This document shows, piece by piece, positions 23,628-34,426 of a stretch of 64,000 nucleotides of DNA. The DNA lies in assembly GCA_027257055.1 (NCBI GenBank), contig JAPVLO010000133.1, forward strand, positions 2,356,001-2,420,000. The letters run 5' to 3'. The stretch is from Cephalopachus bancanus (Eukaryota > Chordata > Mammalia > Primates > Tarsiidae). Position 1 is the first letter of the stretch, and every line of letters starts with the position of its first letter. The notes beneath the pieces are model-generated. The model had not been told where the DNA came from, searched no databases, and saw only the letters and a program-made list of their open reading frames with translations. Made by a program: the position numbers and the translations under genes.

Positions 23628-25430
23628 CAGTCATGCCTCAGATAAGGGCATTTTGGTCAATGAAGAACCACATATACCAAAATAACAGTTCCATATGATC
23701 ATAATGAAGCTGGAAAATTTCTACCACCTAGTGACAGCACAGTCATCATAATGCCATAGCATAACACATTACTTGTCTGTTTGAGACGATGCCGATGTCA
23801 ACAAACTGACCGCGTCGCCAGTCATATTTTATATAGCACTTACAATTATGCACAGTACATAGTAATTGCTTATGCTGCCACTTTCCATATTTACTATTCT
23901 ATACTTTTTATCATTATCTTAGAATTCTCCTAAAAAAATAATGCTGTAAAACAGCCTCAGGCAGATCCTTCAGAAGGTGACCAGAAGGAGGCATTGTGAT
24001 CACAGGAGATGACAGCTCACTGTTTGTGATTGCCCCTTCCAGTGGGACAAGATGTGGAGAAGAAAGATAATGATATTGATGATCCTGACCCTGTGCAGAT
24101 CTAGGCTACTGTGTGTCTATGCCTTCATTTTAAAAATAAAAGTGCAAAAAGCAAAATAAATAAATAAATATAAATTTTTAAAGTAGCAAAAGCTTATAAA
24201 ATAAGGACATACTGAAAAATATTTTTTGTGTAGTTGTACAACATGTTTGTGCCTTAAACTAATGCTATGATGAGAGTTGAAAGTTAAAAACACTAAAATG
24301 TTTATAAAGTAAAAAAGTTTCAGTAAACTGAGGTTAATTTATTACTGAAAAAAGAAAATTTTTTTCATAAGTTTAGTGCAACTTAAATGTGCAGTGTTCT
24401 GGTTTGTTGTTGTTGTTGTTGTTGTTTTAATGAGTTCATTGGAGTATATTTCCAGCAGGGGGATTGCCAGATCGAATGGGATGTCCATTTTTAGATCTTT
24501 TTAGATCTTTTAGGAATCACCACACTGTTTTCCACAGAAGTTGTACTAGTTTACACTCCCACCAACAGTGTAGAAGTGTTCCCTTTTCCCTGCATCCTCT
24601 CCAGCATCTGTTGCTTTTTGAGTTATTAATGATGACCATCTTGACTGAATTTAGGTGGCATCTCAATATAGTTTTAATTTACATTTCTTTGATGATTAGT
24701 GAGATTTAGTAATTTTTTATGTGTCTGTTGGCTGCTCATATGTCTTCTTTTGAGAAATGTCTATTCAAATCTTTTGCCCACTTTTTAAAATAGTGTGCCT
24801 GTTTTTTTCTTTTCAGCATGTTTGAGTTCCTTATAGATCCTAAATGTTAGACCTTTGTCAGATATACAGTTGGTAAATATTTTTTCCCAGTCTGTGGGCT
24901 GTCTTCTTGCCTTTTGGCTTTGCAGCTTTTCAGTTTAATGAGGTCCCACTTGTCTATTTTATCTCTTATGGCATGGGTACTTGGTTTTGATCAGGAATTG
25001 GTTGCCAGCTCCAATTTCCATGAGGGTGTCTCCTGCATTTTCTAAGGTTCTTAATTAAAGTCTACAGTAGTGGCCAGGAATGTTCTAGGTCTTCACATTC
25101 ACTCACCACTCACTCGGAGTAACTTCTCGTCCTGCAAGTTCCACCCACGGCAATTGCTCTATGCATGTGAATCGTTATCTGTCTTTTATACCATATTTTG
25201 ATGGTGCCTTTTCTGCTTACCATTACATTACAATTGCCTACAATATTCAGTAGAGTAATATGCCGTACAGGTTTGTAGCCTGGTAGCAACAGACTATACC
25301 ATATAGCCTAGATGTTTAGTTTTAGACCATGTAGGTTTGTGTAAGTACTCTATGAAGTTTACACAATGGCAACATCACTTAATAATGCATTTTTCTTCTT
25401 GTATCCCCATCATTCAACAATGCATGACTG
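23628..25430. mobile_element. Tigger4/Zombi-like DNA transposon relic
   Basis: The ends form inverted repeats: CAGTCATGCCTCAGATAAG at 23628 against GTTGAATGATGGGGATAC-type sequence closing with GCATGACTG at 25422-25430. Inside are AATTGCCTACAATATTCAGT, GTAGCCTGGTAGCAACAGAC and GGTTTGTGTAAGTACTCTAT, landmarks of Zombi/Tigger4, a pogo-like Tc1/mariner family. A remnant of the transposase C-terminus (PVGQDVEKKDNDIDDPDP, about 24038-24095) is still readable, followed by A/T-rich 3' sequence. An L1 fragment interrupts it at about 24400-25056. Flanking TA dinucleotides are decayed. Confidence 0.75.
24400..25056 (-). mobile_element. L1 ORF2 fragment lacking a 3' UTR, minus strand
   Basis: Antisense L1 ORF2 C-terminal sequence runs from GAGTATATTTCCAGCAGGGG to GTGTCTCCTGCATTTTCTAA. 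It lacks the last part of ORF2 and the whole 3' UTR. In place of a poly(T) there is a (GTT)n tract (24406-24425), that is, an (AAC)n tail in L1 orientation. It splits the surrounding Tigger relic. Confidence 0.85.
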
Positions 25431-25439
25431 AGTAACAGT

Positions 25440-25540
25440 AATATATCAAGATGAGAAGGGCTTGTTGGTGGTAGCGATTTAATAAACAATAATATATCAA
25501 GATGAGAAGGGCTTGTTGGTGGTAGTGATTTAATAATAAA
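25440..25540. repeat. 51-bp tandem duplication
   Basis: AATATATCAAGATGAGAAGG through GTGATTTAATAAAC occurs twice with a 51-bp period (25440-25490 and 25491-25540). The copies differ essentially at one base (AGCGAT versus AGTGAT) and at the ragged end. It begins 10 bp beyond the end of the Tigger relic. Confidence 0.9.
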
Positions 25541-27072
25541 TATATCACTCCAAGCTCACAGGTTTAGAAAACTTTTTGATGCATACCTGTTGTTTCTCTC
25601 CCTGATCCAGTTGCAGCTCTATGTAAGTGTGTCAGTGGCCAATTTTTTCTTCCTGTTACTTAAGGGCCCCAAAGAGACATAGGACTATCCTGGGTATATT
25701 ATGAGATATCAAAGACGGATATTGTTTCCCAATTTTTTAATGAGGAATTCGACATTCAAATGCAGAACACAAATGGAAATATATTTTTCAACAAAGAACA
25801 TCACTGAAAGCATAGTCATGTTTTTGTTCAATGTAATACAAGGGATCACCTATTGTTTAAAAACTAATAATCATAAACTATTTCTCACCTGAATAACGTA
25901 GCACATAATAAGAATGCAGGGTGCAGGGTGTTTTCCTTGGGTTCCATTAAACTTGATAAAGCAACTAATCCTCTTCTGAACCAACGAATGCCCCTACCAA
26001 GTACCCCTTCTAATAAAACAGGTAGGCTTTCAAAATACTAAAACCCCAAATATGAATGATATAAGAGAAAAATTGTCATTGAAGTTGCTAACAAAATGTT
26101 TTGATAAAATCTGTCATGAAAATAGGACATGACTAGATGACTTCCCAGTCTCATTAGGGTAAACACTATTTTACAATGAACAGATAAACAAACACAACAA
26201 TTACCTCTACTGGTTACAGGACAGCCAAACAGAGAATGATACTAGGAGTTCGTGGAACTTGGGAGAGTCTAGGACTATCAATGTCTCAACCTGTTTTTTT
26301 TTTTGTTTTTTTCTTTTGATAAACCTATATGTCAGAGTACACATACACATGTGGGTGTGTATAATGATCTCTTTCATAAAAATAATCAAATCTTCTGTAC
26401 TTATTAAGCATCATAGACTTGATATAGCTTACCTAAGTACCCATTTTGTGTGTACACTTTTCCTGTATTCTTAAAAAGTATTTATTACAGTTTTATCTAA
26501 GTGGATTCAGGTTAATGTACACTCTAATAAAAAGACAGTTTAGAAACAAATTCCTTGTAGAAAATAGCTATTTTTTTCCTTTGTATATTTTAAAAGGCAT
26601 GCCTGAATGGTTTACTAAGGTATAAAAGTACGTAAAAGCTTTATTAGTGTTTTATTAAGGAACTAGATGCATAAAAAATAAGTGACTTCCCTGGTGCTAC
26701 TCTATAAATAAAAGTGATCTTTCTGGTAATAACTGATCTCTCTATTTCTTTTGTGGTCTTGTTTCTCAGTCTTTGATTACAACAAAGCACTTGGAATTGC
26801 ATTGAAATCAGCACAACACCGATTCTGCTCCAAACCCTGTCTCTAAAAGACCTTGCCTATTGATGGAGACCTTCCACAGGAGACCCTGCAGTCGTTTTGG
26901 TCCGTTTAAAGAACTCCACTCCTTGTCAAACTTATCTCTCTGGAAACCGTGCATTCTGGAATATTTCCTTGGACCAGGCAATGCCTAGAGAAAGGTTATT
27001 TGGAATAAGACTTCTCTAGAGACCTGATACATCAATCTGCATGTGATATACTAAGCAAAGCTGCTCAGAATG

Positions 27073-27073
<1 letters not shown>
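25541..27073. other. Unassigned, apparently low-repeat interval
   Basis: I see no interspersed repeat that I can name. There is a T-run at 26294-26313. No open frame longer than 71 codons and no exon-like feature is convincing. Confidence 0.4.

Positions 27074-27116
<43 letters not shown>
27074..27116. repeat. (CA)n microsatellite
   Basis: About 21 uninterrupted CA units, likely polymorphic. The VCVCVC-type minus-strand frame across it is an artefact of the repeat. Confidence 0.97.
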
Positions 27117-27117
<1 letters not shown>

Positions 27118-29525
27118 CAACCAGAAATGATTAATGCATGAAAAATGGAAAACAAGTGTCAATAGAAAGAGTCTATAATCTAATAAATGACGTGCTTTCA
27201 AAGCACATTAAAATCCTACAAATCTTAATAGGACTGCTTTATTAGCACACAGTGTCTCTGCTTCTGGAATCACTGTTTCAGAGGCAAAGTGTGTCTCATT
27301 TCACTTGTGATTTTATAATGAGATTCAAACCAACATTAAAGAGTGGCATATTTGTTTTCTGAAGGATATTCCCCAGGCATGCCCAAAGCCAGCCTGGCTT
27401 CCTGTCTGTGCCATTGTTTGCACATTTTGTAAATATCACTTGAGTTTTTCTGTATCCTATCATAAACTCCCAAATTCCAAATGACCTCCCAATTCCACTC
27501 TGCAAATGCTGTTTTAATATCTTGAAAGACACAGTTTTTAAATTTAAAAATATCTCTTCCACAAAGGTCACCTAGGCACCATCTTCACAAAGGGAAGACA
27601 TTTCTACTGTCTATTCTATCTCCATTCTGATTGTGAACTGCCTGCTGCCTGCTTTGCATTCTGTTCTCTAAAAGGCTTATTAATGGGTCTAGAGGGAGGC
27701 CGTCAGAAATGGCAGACCGAATCAGGGGATTTTCCTTCAACAGCCAAATGACACACACAAGCTAAAGAATTAAACAGATGACTAACCAGTGCCCTTTTTT
27801 CTGAAGATGAAGGTGGGATTGCCAACTTGCAAACCAGAAACTGACATTTGGGTGGATTAAACCATCCTGCTATTGTACTGAGTGTTTGTAATCACTACTG
27901 CTTTCTTGATCTCAAGTGTCCCAGCAAAAGCCTTCTCCGTTCTTCGAATCATGTTTGTAGAAACCCTCAGCTGAGCTTTGGCTGTAAACATTTATCCACC
28001 AAGAAGCAGTGTTCTGACACTAACTGAGAAGAAGCGTTGGCTTCTAAGTATTTAATTAAAACATTAAGGGAAAAAGCTTTCATGTCAACATTCACAAGTA
28101 CTTTCTTATAGCTGAGGGTTGCTATAATTGAGTTTTCCTCCCCTTTTCAGCCTTCTCTGAGAGCTGCAATAGCTTGAGGTTCACTTTGCTTCATGCTGTT
28201 AGTTGTGGCTTTGAGACTTTGCCCCATGCTGTCACCTTCCTGATTCTCTCAATCTGGTTGTTAGCTTTAATTTCTAAAATCAAGATTGGATGGCAACAAG
28301 GGGCTTTAATGAAGAGTGAAAAAGACATTTGTTAAACAGCATTAAGAATTCTTATTTGCACTGCTATAAAATGTGGTCAAGCCAAATGCTTTCTGCTTTT
28401 ATGAATCATCCAATTTCCTTTACCACATAATTAACGTTAATAAGGAGAAGGCATTGTATAGGAACTAAATATATCATAATAGATGCTGGCTCTGGGCATA
28501 AGTTCCTGGGGTGTCACCATTCTCATTTTGAAGCTCTGGGGGGACCATGTATTATAAGAAAGGACATGGAGAACAAATTACATTATGGACATTTGATTAT
28601 TGATGAAGTTCATGTAATAGAAGTACTTACTTTTCCCTAAAAGATGAATTTTTCAGTAGAAAGACAGCAAGAAGACATTTAGTAATGCCATATTAGTGCA
28701 CCTTTCTGAACAGCAGCATTGCTAAAAGAACATTTTTAAGTTACTCTGTGCCTTGGACCATTGAATGTAATAAAGGGAGATTGTCCATGCAGTTCTCTTC
28801 AATGTATCAAGTCAATTGAGAGGAGCTTTATTCTCCTTTCATAAAATGTAAAGGTATAGATTTTATGAAACTCCTCAGCCAGTCAAGATGGCTGCAACCA
28901 AGTGTTACAAGAAAGATACAAAAGTAGTTATAAAATGTCTGTTAAATACCTGGTTATATAAAACAAATCATTGGTGGGGTTCAGCATATTCCAATGAGCT
29001 CAGTTCTTTTATAAATAACAACCTTTTGATTTAGAAAAGTCAAATCTGCCTACCTGACATGAAAAAGTTAACATGCTAGGTCACCAAGTACCTGTTAACT
29101 GTGCTAAAAAGTGAGAATACACACAAATTCATATGAAATGGTGCCCAACTTGTAGAAAGTATTGTTTTCTCAAGGAGAAAAAAAAATGTTTAAGTTAGAT
29201 AAAAATGAAGGCTACGTGTAAGAGCTCAATTAAGCAATGCAGTCAATAAAGTGGCATAATGTTACAGCAGGGAAAATACAGCAGCAGTGGCATGCTAGAC
29301 TGTGTTCCTATTAGCTTCTTCAATTTCCCTAACTCATGCAATAACTACCGTCCTAGGCCAGTTCACAGCTTAAATAACCAATAAGAATTATAACCACCTT
29401 GACCATTCATGACATGACTGGCTTTCCTCCTGATACCTGAGTCCCTGCTTTAATAAACTATAACTTCCTGGAATTCTGAAATGTCCTTCCCATCATGCTC
29501 TCATTGGTCTTGCTCTTCCTCCCCA
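27117..29525. other. Low-repeat interval, candidate conserved non-coding DNA
   Basis: This is the longest stretch (about 2.4 kb) with no transposon I can recognise. It contains TAATTA-type and ATTAAAACATTAA homeodomain-like sites (for example near 28050-28065 and 28430-28440) and is of balanced composition at 27600-28300. Such repeat-poor islands are often constrained regulatory DNA, but the sequence alone does not show conservation. Confidence 0.35.
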
Positions 29526-29570
29526 TTTTTGTTGTTGTTGTTATTGTTGTTGTTACTGTTGTCGTTTTGT
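29526..29570. repeat. (GTT)n-rich low-complexity tract
   Basis: Interrupted GTT/TTG repeats sit directly next to the head of the T-tail of the following minus-strand Alu and may be its decayed poly(A) tail. Confidence 0.8.
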
Positions 29571-29613
29571 TTTGTTGGTGGTGGTATTATTTTTCTTGCT
29601 TGTTTTATTTTGC

Positions 29614-29903
<290 letters not shown>

Positions 29904-30108
29904 CTTCCTCCTGTTCTTAAAACAGACATGTTTCTGTCTCGTGGGCAACTGCATTAATGGCAAATATCTGTCTGCCTCCCAGCTTTTCAGCAGTTGGCTC
30001 CCACGTCAGTTTCCTAGTCTGTTTGCTCTTGGTAATTTTCTGTGCCTTCCAGCCCACTTCAGTATAGCTTACCAATGCCATTTGCCAATTGGGTATCAAA
30101 CTTATCTA

Positions 30109-30637
30109 TTAGGTTGATGCATAAGTTTGAAGCATTTGTTTTTGGCATGGAGATATTGAGAGTTTGTTTATCATTTGTCATTTGGAGTGACAATACTGTG
30201 CTTGTCAATACACCTTGCATCTTGCAGATTTAAAGAAAGTTAGTGCTATTTGTGAGCTAAAGAAGATGGAGTATCATGTTGCAAAAAACAGACTTCTGAC
30301 ATAGTCTTCTGTTTGAGTTTAACAGAGGTGTAAAGGTAGTGAAGGTGGCTGGAAACATTTGTGCCCCATATGTGGAGAATGCCATCTGGGAAAGCATGGC
30401 AAGAAAATGGTGTTGTAGTTTCAAAGAGGGCCACTTTGACCTGACTGATTCTCCATGCTCAGGAAGACCATTGGGCTTGATGAAGACCATTTAAATGCTT
30501 TAATCCATGATGATCCATGTCATTCAATGGATCCATGTCATTCAAAGAATTGGTAAATGTGATGAACTGTGACCAGTCAACTATTGTGCAACATTTGTAT
30601 CAAGACAAAAATGCTATGAACTTATGCATCAGCCCAA
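30109..30637 (+). mobile_element. 529-bp mariner deletion derivative (cecropia/mellifera-like)
   Basis: Terminal inverted repeats are TTAGGTTGATGCATAAGTTT (start) and TTGGGCTGATGCATAAGTTC (reverse complement of the end), flanked by TA at 30107-30108 and 30638-30639. Inside, decayed N-terminal transposase is readable at 30332-30470: a helix-turn-helix part (NICAPYVENAIWESMARKW) then SFKEGHFDLTDSPCSGRP, and later NVMNCDQSTIVQHL (30552-30593). All DDD catalytic sequence is missing; the frame runs directly into the 3' repeat. The amino-acid pattern is closer to insect-type mariners than to human Hsmar1 as I remember it. Confidence 0.85.
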
Positions 30638-30639
30638 TA

Positions 30640-31246
30640 TTATCAATCAAAACCTCCAAGGGGCATGACCCACTCCCCTCAGTATATGACTTCTGTTGGT
30701 TTTATTCAGTCTATCACACTATTAATTCATTGAAAAAGGGAACAGTCTTGCATAATATACTTCCTCCAATATATTCTCCCTTACTGCTTTTCTCCAAGAC
30801 AAGACATGATGAAGGACTTCCTGGGATGACATTCATCCCATTATATGACCCCTCATCTACATTTACTTAATTTTGGGGCTATTAAATTATTTCTTTAGAA
30901 TTATGGTTCATCCAGATATCAATATTATTGACCAGTCCTCATCTTAAAACTATGTAAGAACTCCTAGCCACTAGTCACTTAATGAACACACAGGAGACAG
31001 TCTCATAAGTCTGGAGATACCAAGGATTTTAGGACCTAGGAACTAGGGACAAAGACCAAATATTTCTTTCTTTATTATGCTGCACCATCTTAAACAAATT
31101 TGTATTCTCTTACACAACTCAATATCATACTACTCAACAAACGGTACCTGACTGAATAGCACAGTCTGAAATCTAGTCTGTATTCTACTCTCTAATATGA
31201 TTCTGGTTTGTAGCTTCATCTGACCAGATAGGGAAATGTATGCCAA
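30640..31246. other. Unassigned interval
   Basis: About 600 bp in which I recognise no family. The 117-codon plus-strand frame at 30517-30870 starts inside the mariner relic and continues here by chance. Confidence 0.4.
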
Positions 31247-31375
31247 TTTATCTACTATGAACTTTTTTTTTCTATTTGTCTAATGGGGCCATAAGAGTAA
31301 GAGCTTAGTAGATAAGCGCTTATCTACTAAGAGTTTTTTTTTTTTCTATTTGTCTGAGGGGGCCATAAGAGTAAA
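31247..31375. repeat. Local direct duplication with 28-bp palindrome at the junction
   Basis: A unit of about 55 bp (TTATCTACTATGAAC, T-run, TCTATTTGTC, GGGGCCATAAGAGTAA) at 31247-31301 recurs at 31318-31374 with a few changes. Between the copies is an inverted copy of its first bases, CTTAGTAGATAAGC. This makes a perfect 28-bp palindrome centred on GCGC at 31304-31331. Confidence 0.93.
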
Positions 31376-31772
31376 ACCAACCCTAATGACTACTCCTTAA
31401 TTCTTTCACATTCTTAGCAGTCATATTTCCCAGAGGTATATTACATTGCTGTCTTCCTTTATTTACTTTCTGTGTATACCTAACCCACTCCAGTCCGATC
31501 TGGGTTTTGTGCAAAAAAGAAGAATGTTCAAGGTAGATCAAATATGTAAGACATGTTGAGAATAAGTGGAGAGAAATTAGCCAATAAAGGAGACTGATAA
31601 AGGATGATCTGAGAAGAACGAAAACCAGAAAACCATGGTCTCTCAGAAAATAAGTGAGAAGATTTTTTAAGTGAGTAGTTGACTATGCCCAAGGCTGACA
31701 GTTTTAAACTAGAGGTACATATAGGATATCCATTATATCTCGTAACATGAAGATCAACAATGACCTTAAAAT
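31376..31772. other. Unassigned interval
   Basis: About 400 bp of AT-rich DNA. No gene or repeat family is recognised. Confidence 0.4.
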
Positions 31773-31783
31773 TTTGACCAAGT

Positions 31784-31903
31784 TGGAAGGCTGAGGCGGA
31801 AGGATCACCGGAGCCCAGCAGGTCGAGGCTGCGGTGGCTGGGAGCAGCCACTGCACTCCAGTCTGGACAACAGAGTGAGACTCCAACTCAAGGAAAAAAA
31901 AAA
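31784..31903 (+). mobile_element. Severely 5'-truncated lineage Alu
   Basis: Only the last 100 bp or so of the right arm are present (TTGGAAGGCTGAGGCGGAAG to GACTCCAACTCAAGG plus A-tail). A perfect 11-bp duplication, TTTGACCAAGT (31773-31783 and 31904-31914), shows that the truncated form is what inserted. Confidence 0.92.
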
Positions 31904-31914
31904 TTTGACCAAGT

Positions 31915-32320
31915 GATGGACACAAAACCTAGATTGAACAGGAGTTTTGTAGTTTTGAGTACTACCGTGTATGTGTCAAGTTCCCAAATGTGTGACTTTG
32001 GATAAGTCCTCTCCCCTGAGCACCATTCTCCCACCTCCAATTATCAAGGAACAGGGAAAATGAAGAGTGTTCTCCTCTTTCAGGGCTGTCAGTGCTATCC
32101 CTTAGGTGACGAGAGTCACCATTCCTTCAGTGCTGATGCTGCATCTGCAAATGTAAGGTTTCAATGAGATCAAAAAAACATTTGTGCAGAAACTGGTGAT
32201 GATGGTACTAAATTAAAATATCTCACCCAGATCTGCACTTTATCATTCATCTGATCTTCTTTTCGAAGTGACTTTCAGTGTAGTTTATCATCTGTGTTTT
32301 ACTTACTTCTTAATGTGATG
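31915..32320. other. Unassigned interval
   Basis: About 400 bp with no recognisable repeat or exon. Confidence 0.4.
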
Positions 32321-32321
32321 C

Positions 32322-32612
32322 ATACACACACATACACAATGGAATACTACTCAACTATAAAAACAAGATCTTGTCATTTGCCCCAAAATGGATGAAACAG
32401 AGTACATTATGCTAAGTGAAATAAGACAGACAAGGAAAAATATTGCATCATGATCCCACTTATAGAAGAATCCAGGGGTGATGGTGAGGAAATGGGAGAT
32501 ACAGTTCAAATGACACAAAGTAGTGTATATGTAGGACAAACAAGTACAGAGGTCTAATGTACAAGAGGACTACAGTTCCTAAAATTGTATTGTATTAGGG
32601 TTTTCTTGTTTT
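32322..32612 (+). mobile_element. Ancient L1M 3' end
   Basis: CACAATGGAATACTACTCAA, AAAATGGATGAAACAGAGTA, CATTATGCTAAGTGAAATAA and ATGATCCCACTTATAGAAGA are the ORF2 end and start of the 3' UTR of an L1MA/L1MB-type element. It has no open frame. Confidence 0.82.
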
Positions 32613-34379
32613 GAAAACCATCCTTTCTTGAAGGTCTGAGAGATTATGGAATATTTGTGATTACATGTGTGTTTTCTATGTGTTCTACAGCACTTAGAGC
32701 GGTGTTTCATAACTGTTATTAAACATAGAAAACCTTATGAAGTTTTAAAGAAATATAAGAACCTAGTCTAACTCTTAGAAACCCCGATGCTATAGGGTTG
32801 AAGTGGTAACCGTATGTTTTTATTAATTTTCCTGTTTCAGGGAATAGTCACGGTTGTCAAGCACTGGATTATAACAGTAGATGCTCAAAAACATTTGTTG
32901 AGTAAACTGATCAATTTTTTTTAATTCACAGTCACAAAAAAAAAAACACATTACAATTATTTAAAGAGTTGTCATGCTTCCAAAGTATAAAATAAATAAT
33001 AGTTGATGCAGTTGGAAAGAGTCTATAAACTTATGCTATATTTTCAAACAACAACAAACAAACTAGAAAAGGCTATGTGTTGTTGTGGTTGCTTTCCAAC
33101 AAATCTAAACAGGCATTGATAGCAGTGTTCAAAATTTATAGCAGGTATACAACCTATTTAATAGGCCAATCGATTTTGGGTCATTTTCATTTAAAAGCAG
33201 AAATAAATTGACTTGCATGATGTTGTACCAACAAATATGGTTGTAATTTTGATCCAAAAGATGATTACCTTTACCCTAGGAAAGTTCACCTATATATTAC
33301 AGTCAAAAAAGATCAAAATAGTTTGAATAAAAGAAAAGGAAAAATACATTTTAATTCATTCACTCATTGTACTCATTCTTCTAAATTATTTAACATAAAT
33401 TTTATAAAGTTCTTAATCAGATAGAGAAAATTTCAGAAGATGTAGGAATAATTTGATGAAGAAAATGATTTTTCCACTCTTTCTGAACTCTGTCATTGTT
33501 AACGCTGTTGCTTTCAACTTTAATTGAAGAGATCTATGTGAATCACCCATTTTTTCATGCAATACTGACATACATCACCTCTCTTGAAGAATTAATTAAC
33601 CTAAAAAGATACAGATTGAAAAGAGTCTACCATAATTTACATGTGTAATGTAATTCCCTAGGATGTAATTTTGTACCAGAAAATGGGTAATTTCTTTATT
33701 ATTGTGAACTACTATGAATTTTAATGGCTAAAAAGAAATCATGAGTTGTTTTGGATCTGGTTTTTAAGACACTTCCCTAGGAATTGCGATAGCCTCAGCC
33801 ATATGGCAAGTATCACCCCATTTCCCTGTTTATACAATGAATGCCTTACTGAGGTTAATGGTATTGTTCTCAAAAGTCAATATTGATCATAGTATGGCAG
33901 ATGGAAATTAGGGAGAAAGAACATCCAATTGTTCCTTGAAAGGTGCTAGGTCAAGAATATGAGGGTATGAGTGACCATTCCTTTGGTAATAAGGGCAGCT
34001 CCTCACCTGCTCCCACCTTTTAGACTCTCAAGATTCTGGTGTTACCAACAGGTCAATTACATGCACTGCAAACGGAAAGGTGTATGAAGCCCTTTTTTAC
34101 TATCCTGCCCTTCAAAATGTCTGAAATGCATTCATTATAGGGGACGTAAGCCTGGATTATTGTTTTAAAAGTCCATTTTCTTTCTTTTTTCTTTAAAATT
34201 TTGTCTGTTGTTTATTATGATTTATTCACTTGAAATTTTATTAAATGTCATTCAATGTAGTGAAAGTGAATAGATTAAAATGGTCAATAAAGGTAGAAAA
34301 GTACCAATCTATAACAATATGCATTTGAAAATATTGACTCTTCAGTCTACCAAGTCATACAAGAAAGCATGCAAACACA

Positions 34380-34382
<3 letters not shown>
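32613..34382. other. Mostly unassigned interval
   Basis: A short L2/MIR-like end (CAGTAGATGCTCAAAAACAT, about 32874-32910) is possible. Otherwise I recognise no family over about 1.75 kb. Confidence 0.35.

Positions 34383-34424
<42 letters not shown>
34383..34424. repeat. (CA)n microsatellite
   Basis: About 20 CA units following a short interrupted CAAACA lead. Frames through it on both strands are artefacts. Confidence 0.97.

Positions 34425-34426
<2 letters not shown>

Noticed and set aside
27016..27201. Minus-strand frame with a VCVC run
   Set aside because: An artefact of the (CA)n microsatellite; the same applies to the frames over 34383-34424.
30517..30870. 117-codon plus-strand frame
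   Set aside because: It starts in the mariner relic and runs on by chance; only the first part matches transposase.
34383..34424. Possible CRISPR-like or satellite array anywhere in the window
   Set aside because: No spaced direct repeats of CRISPR form and no satellite monomer arrays were seen. The only arrays are microsatellites.
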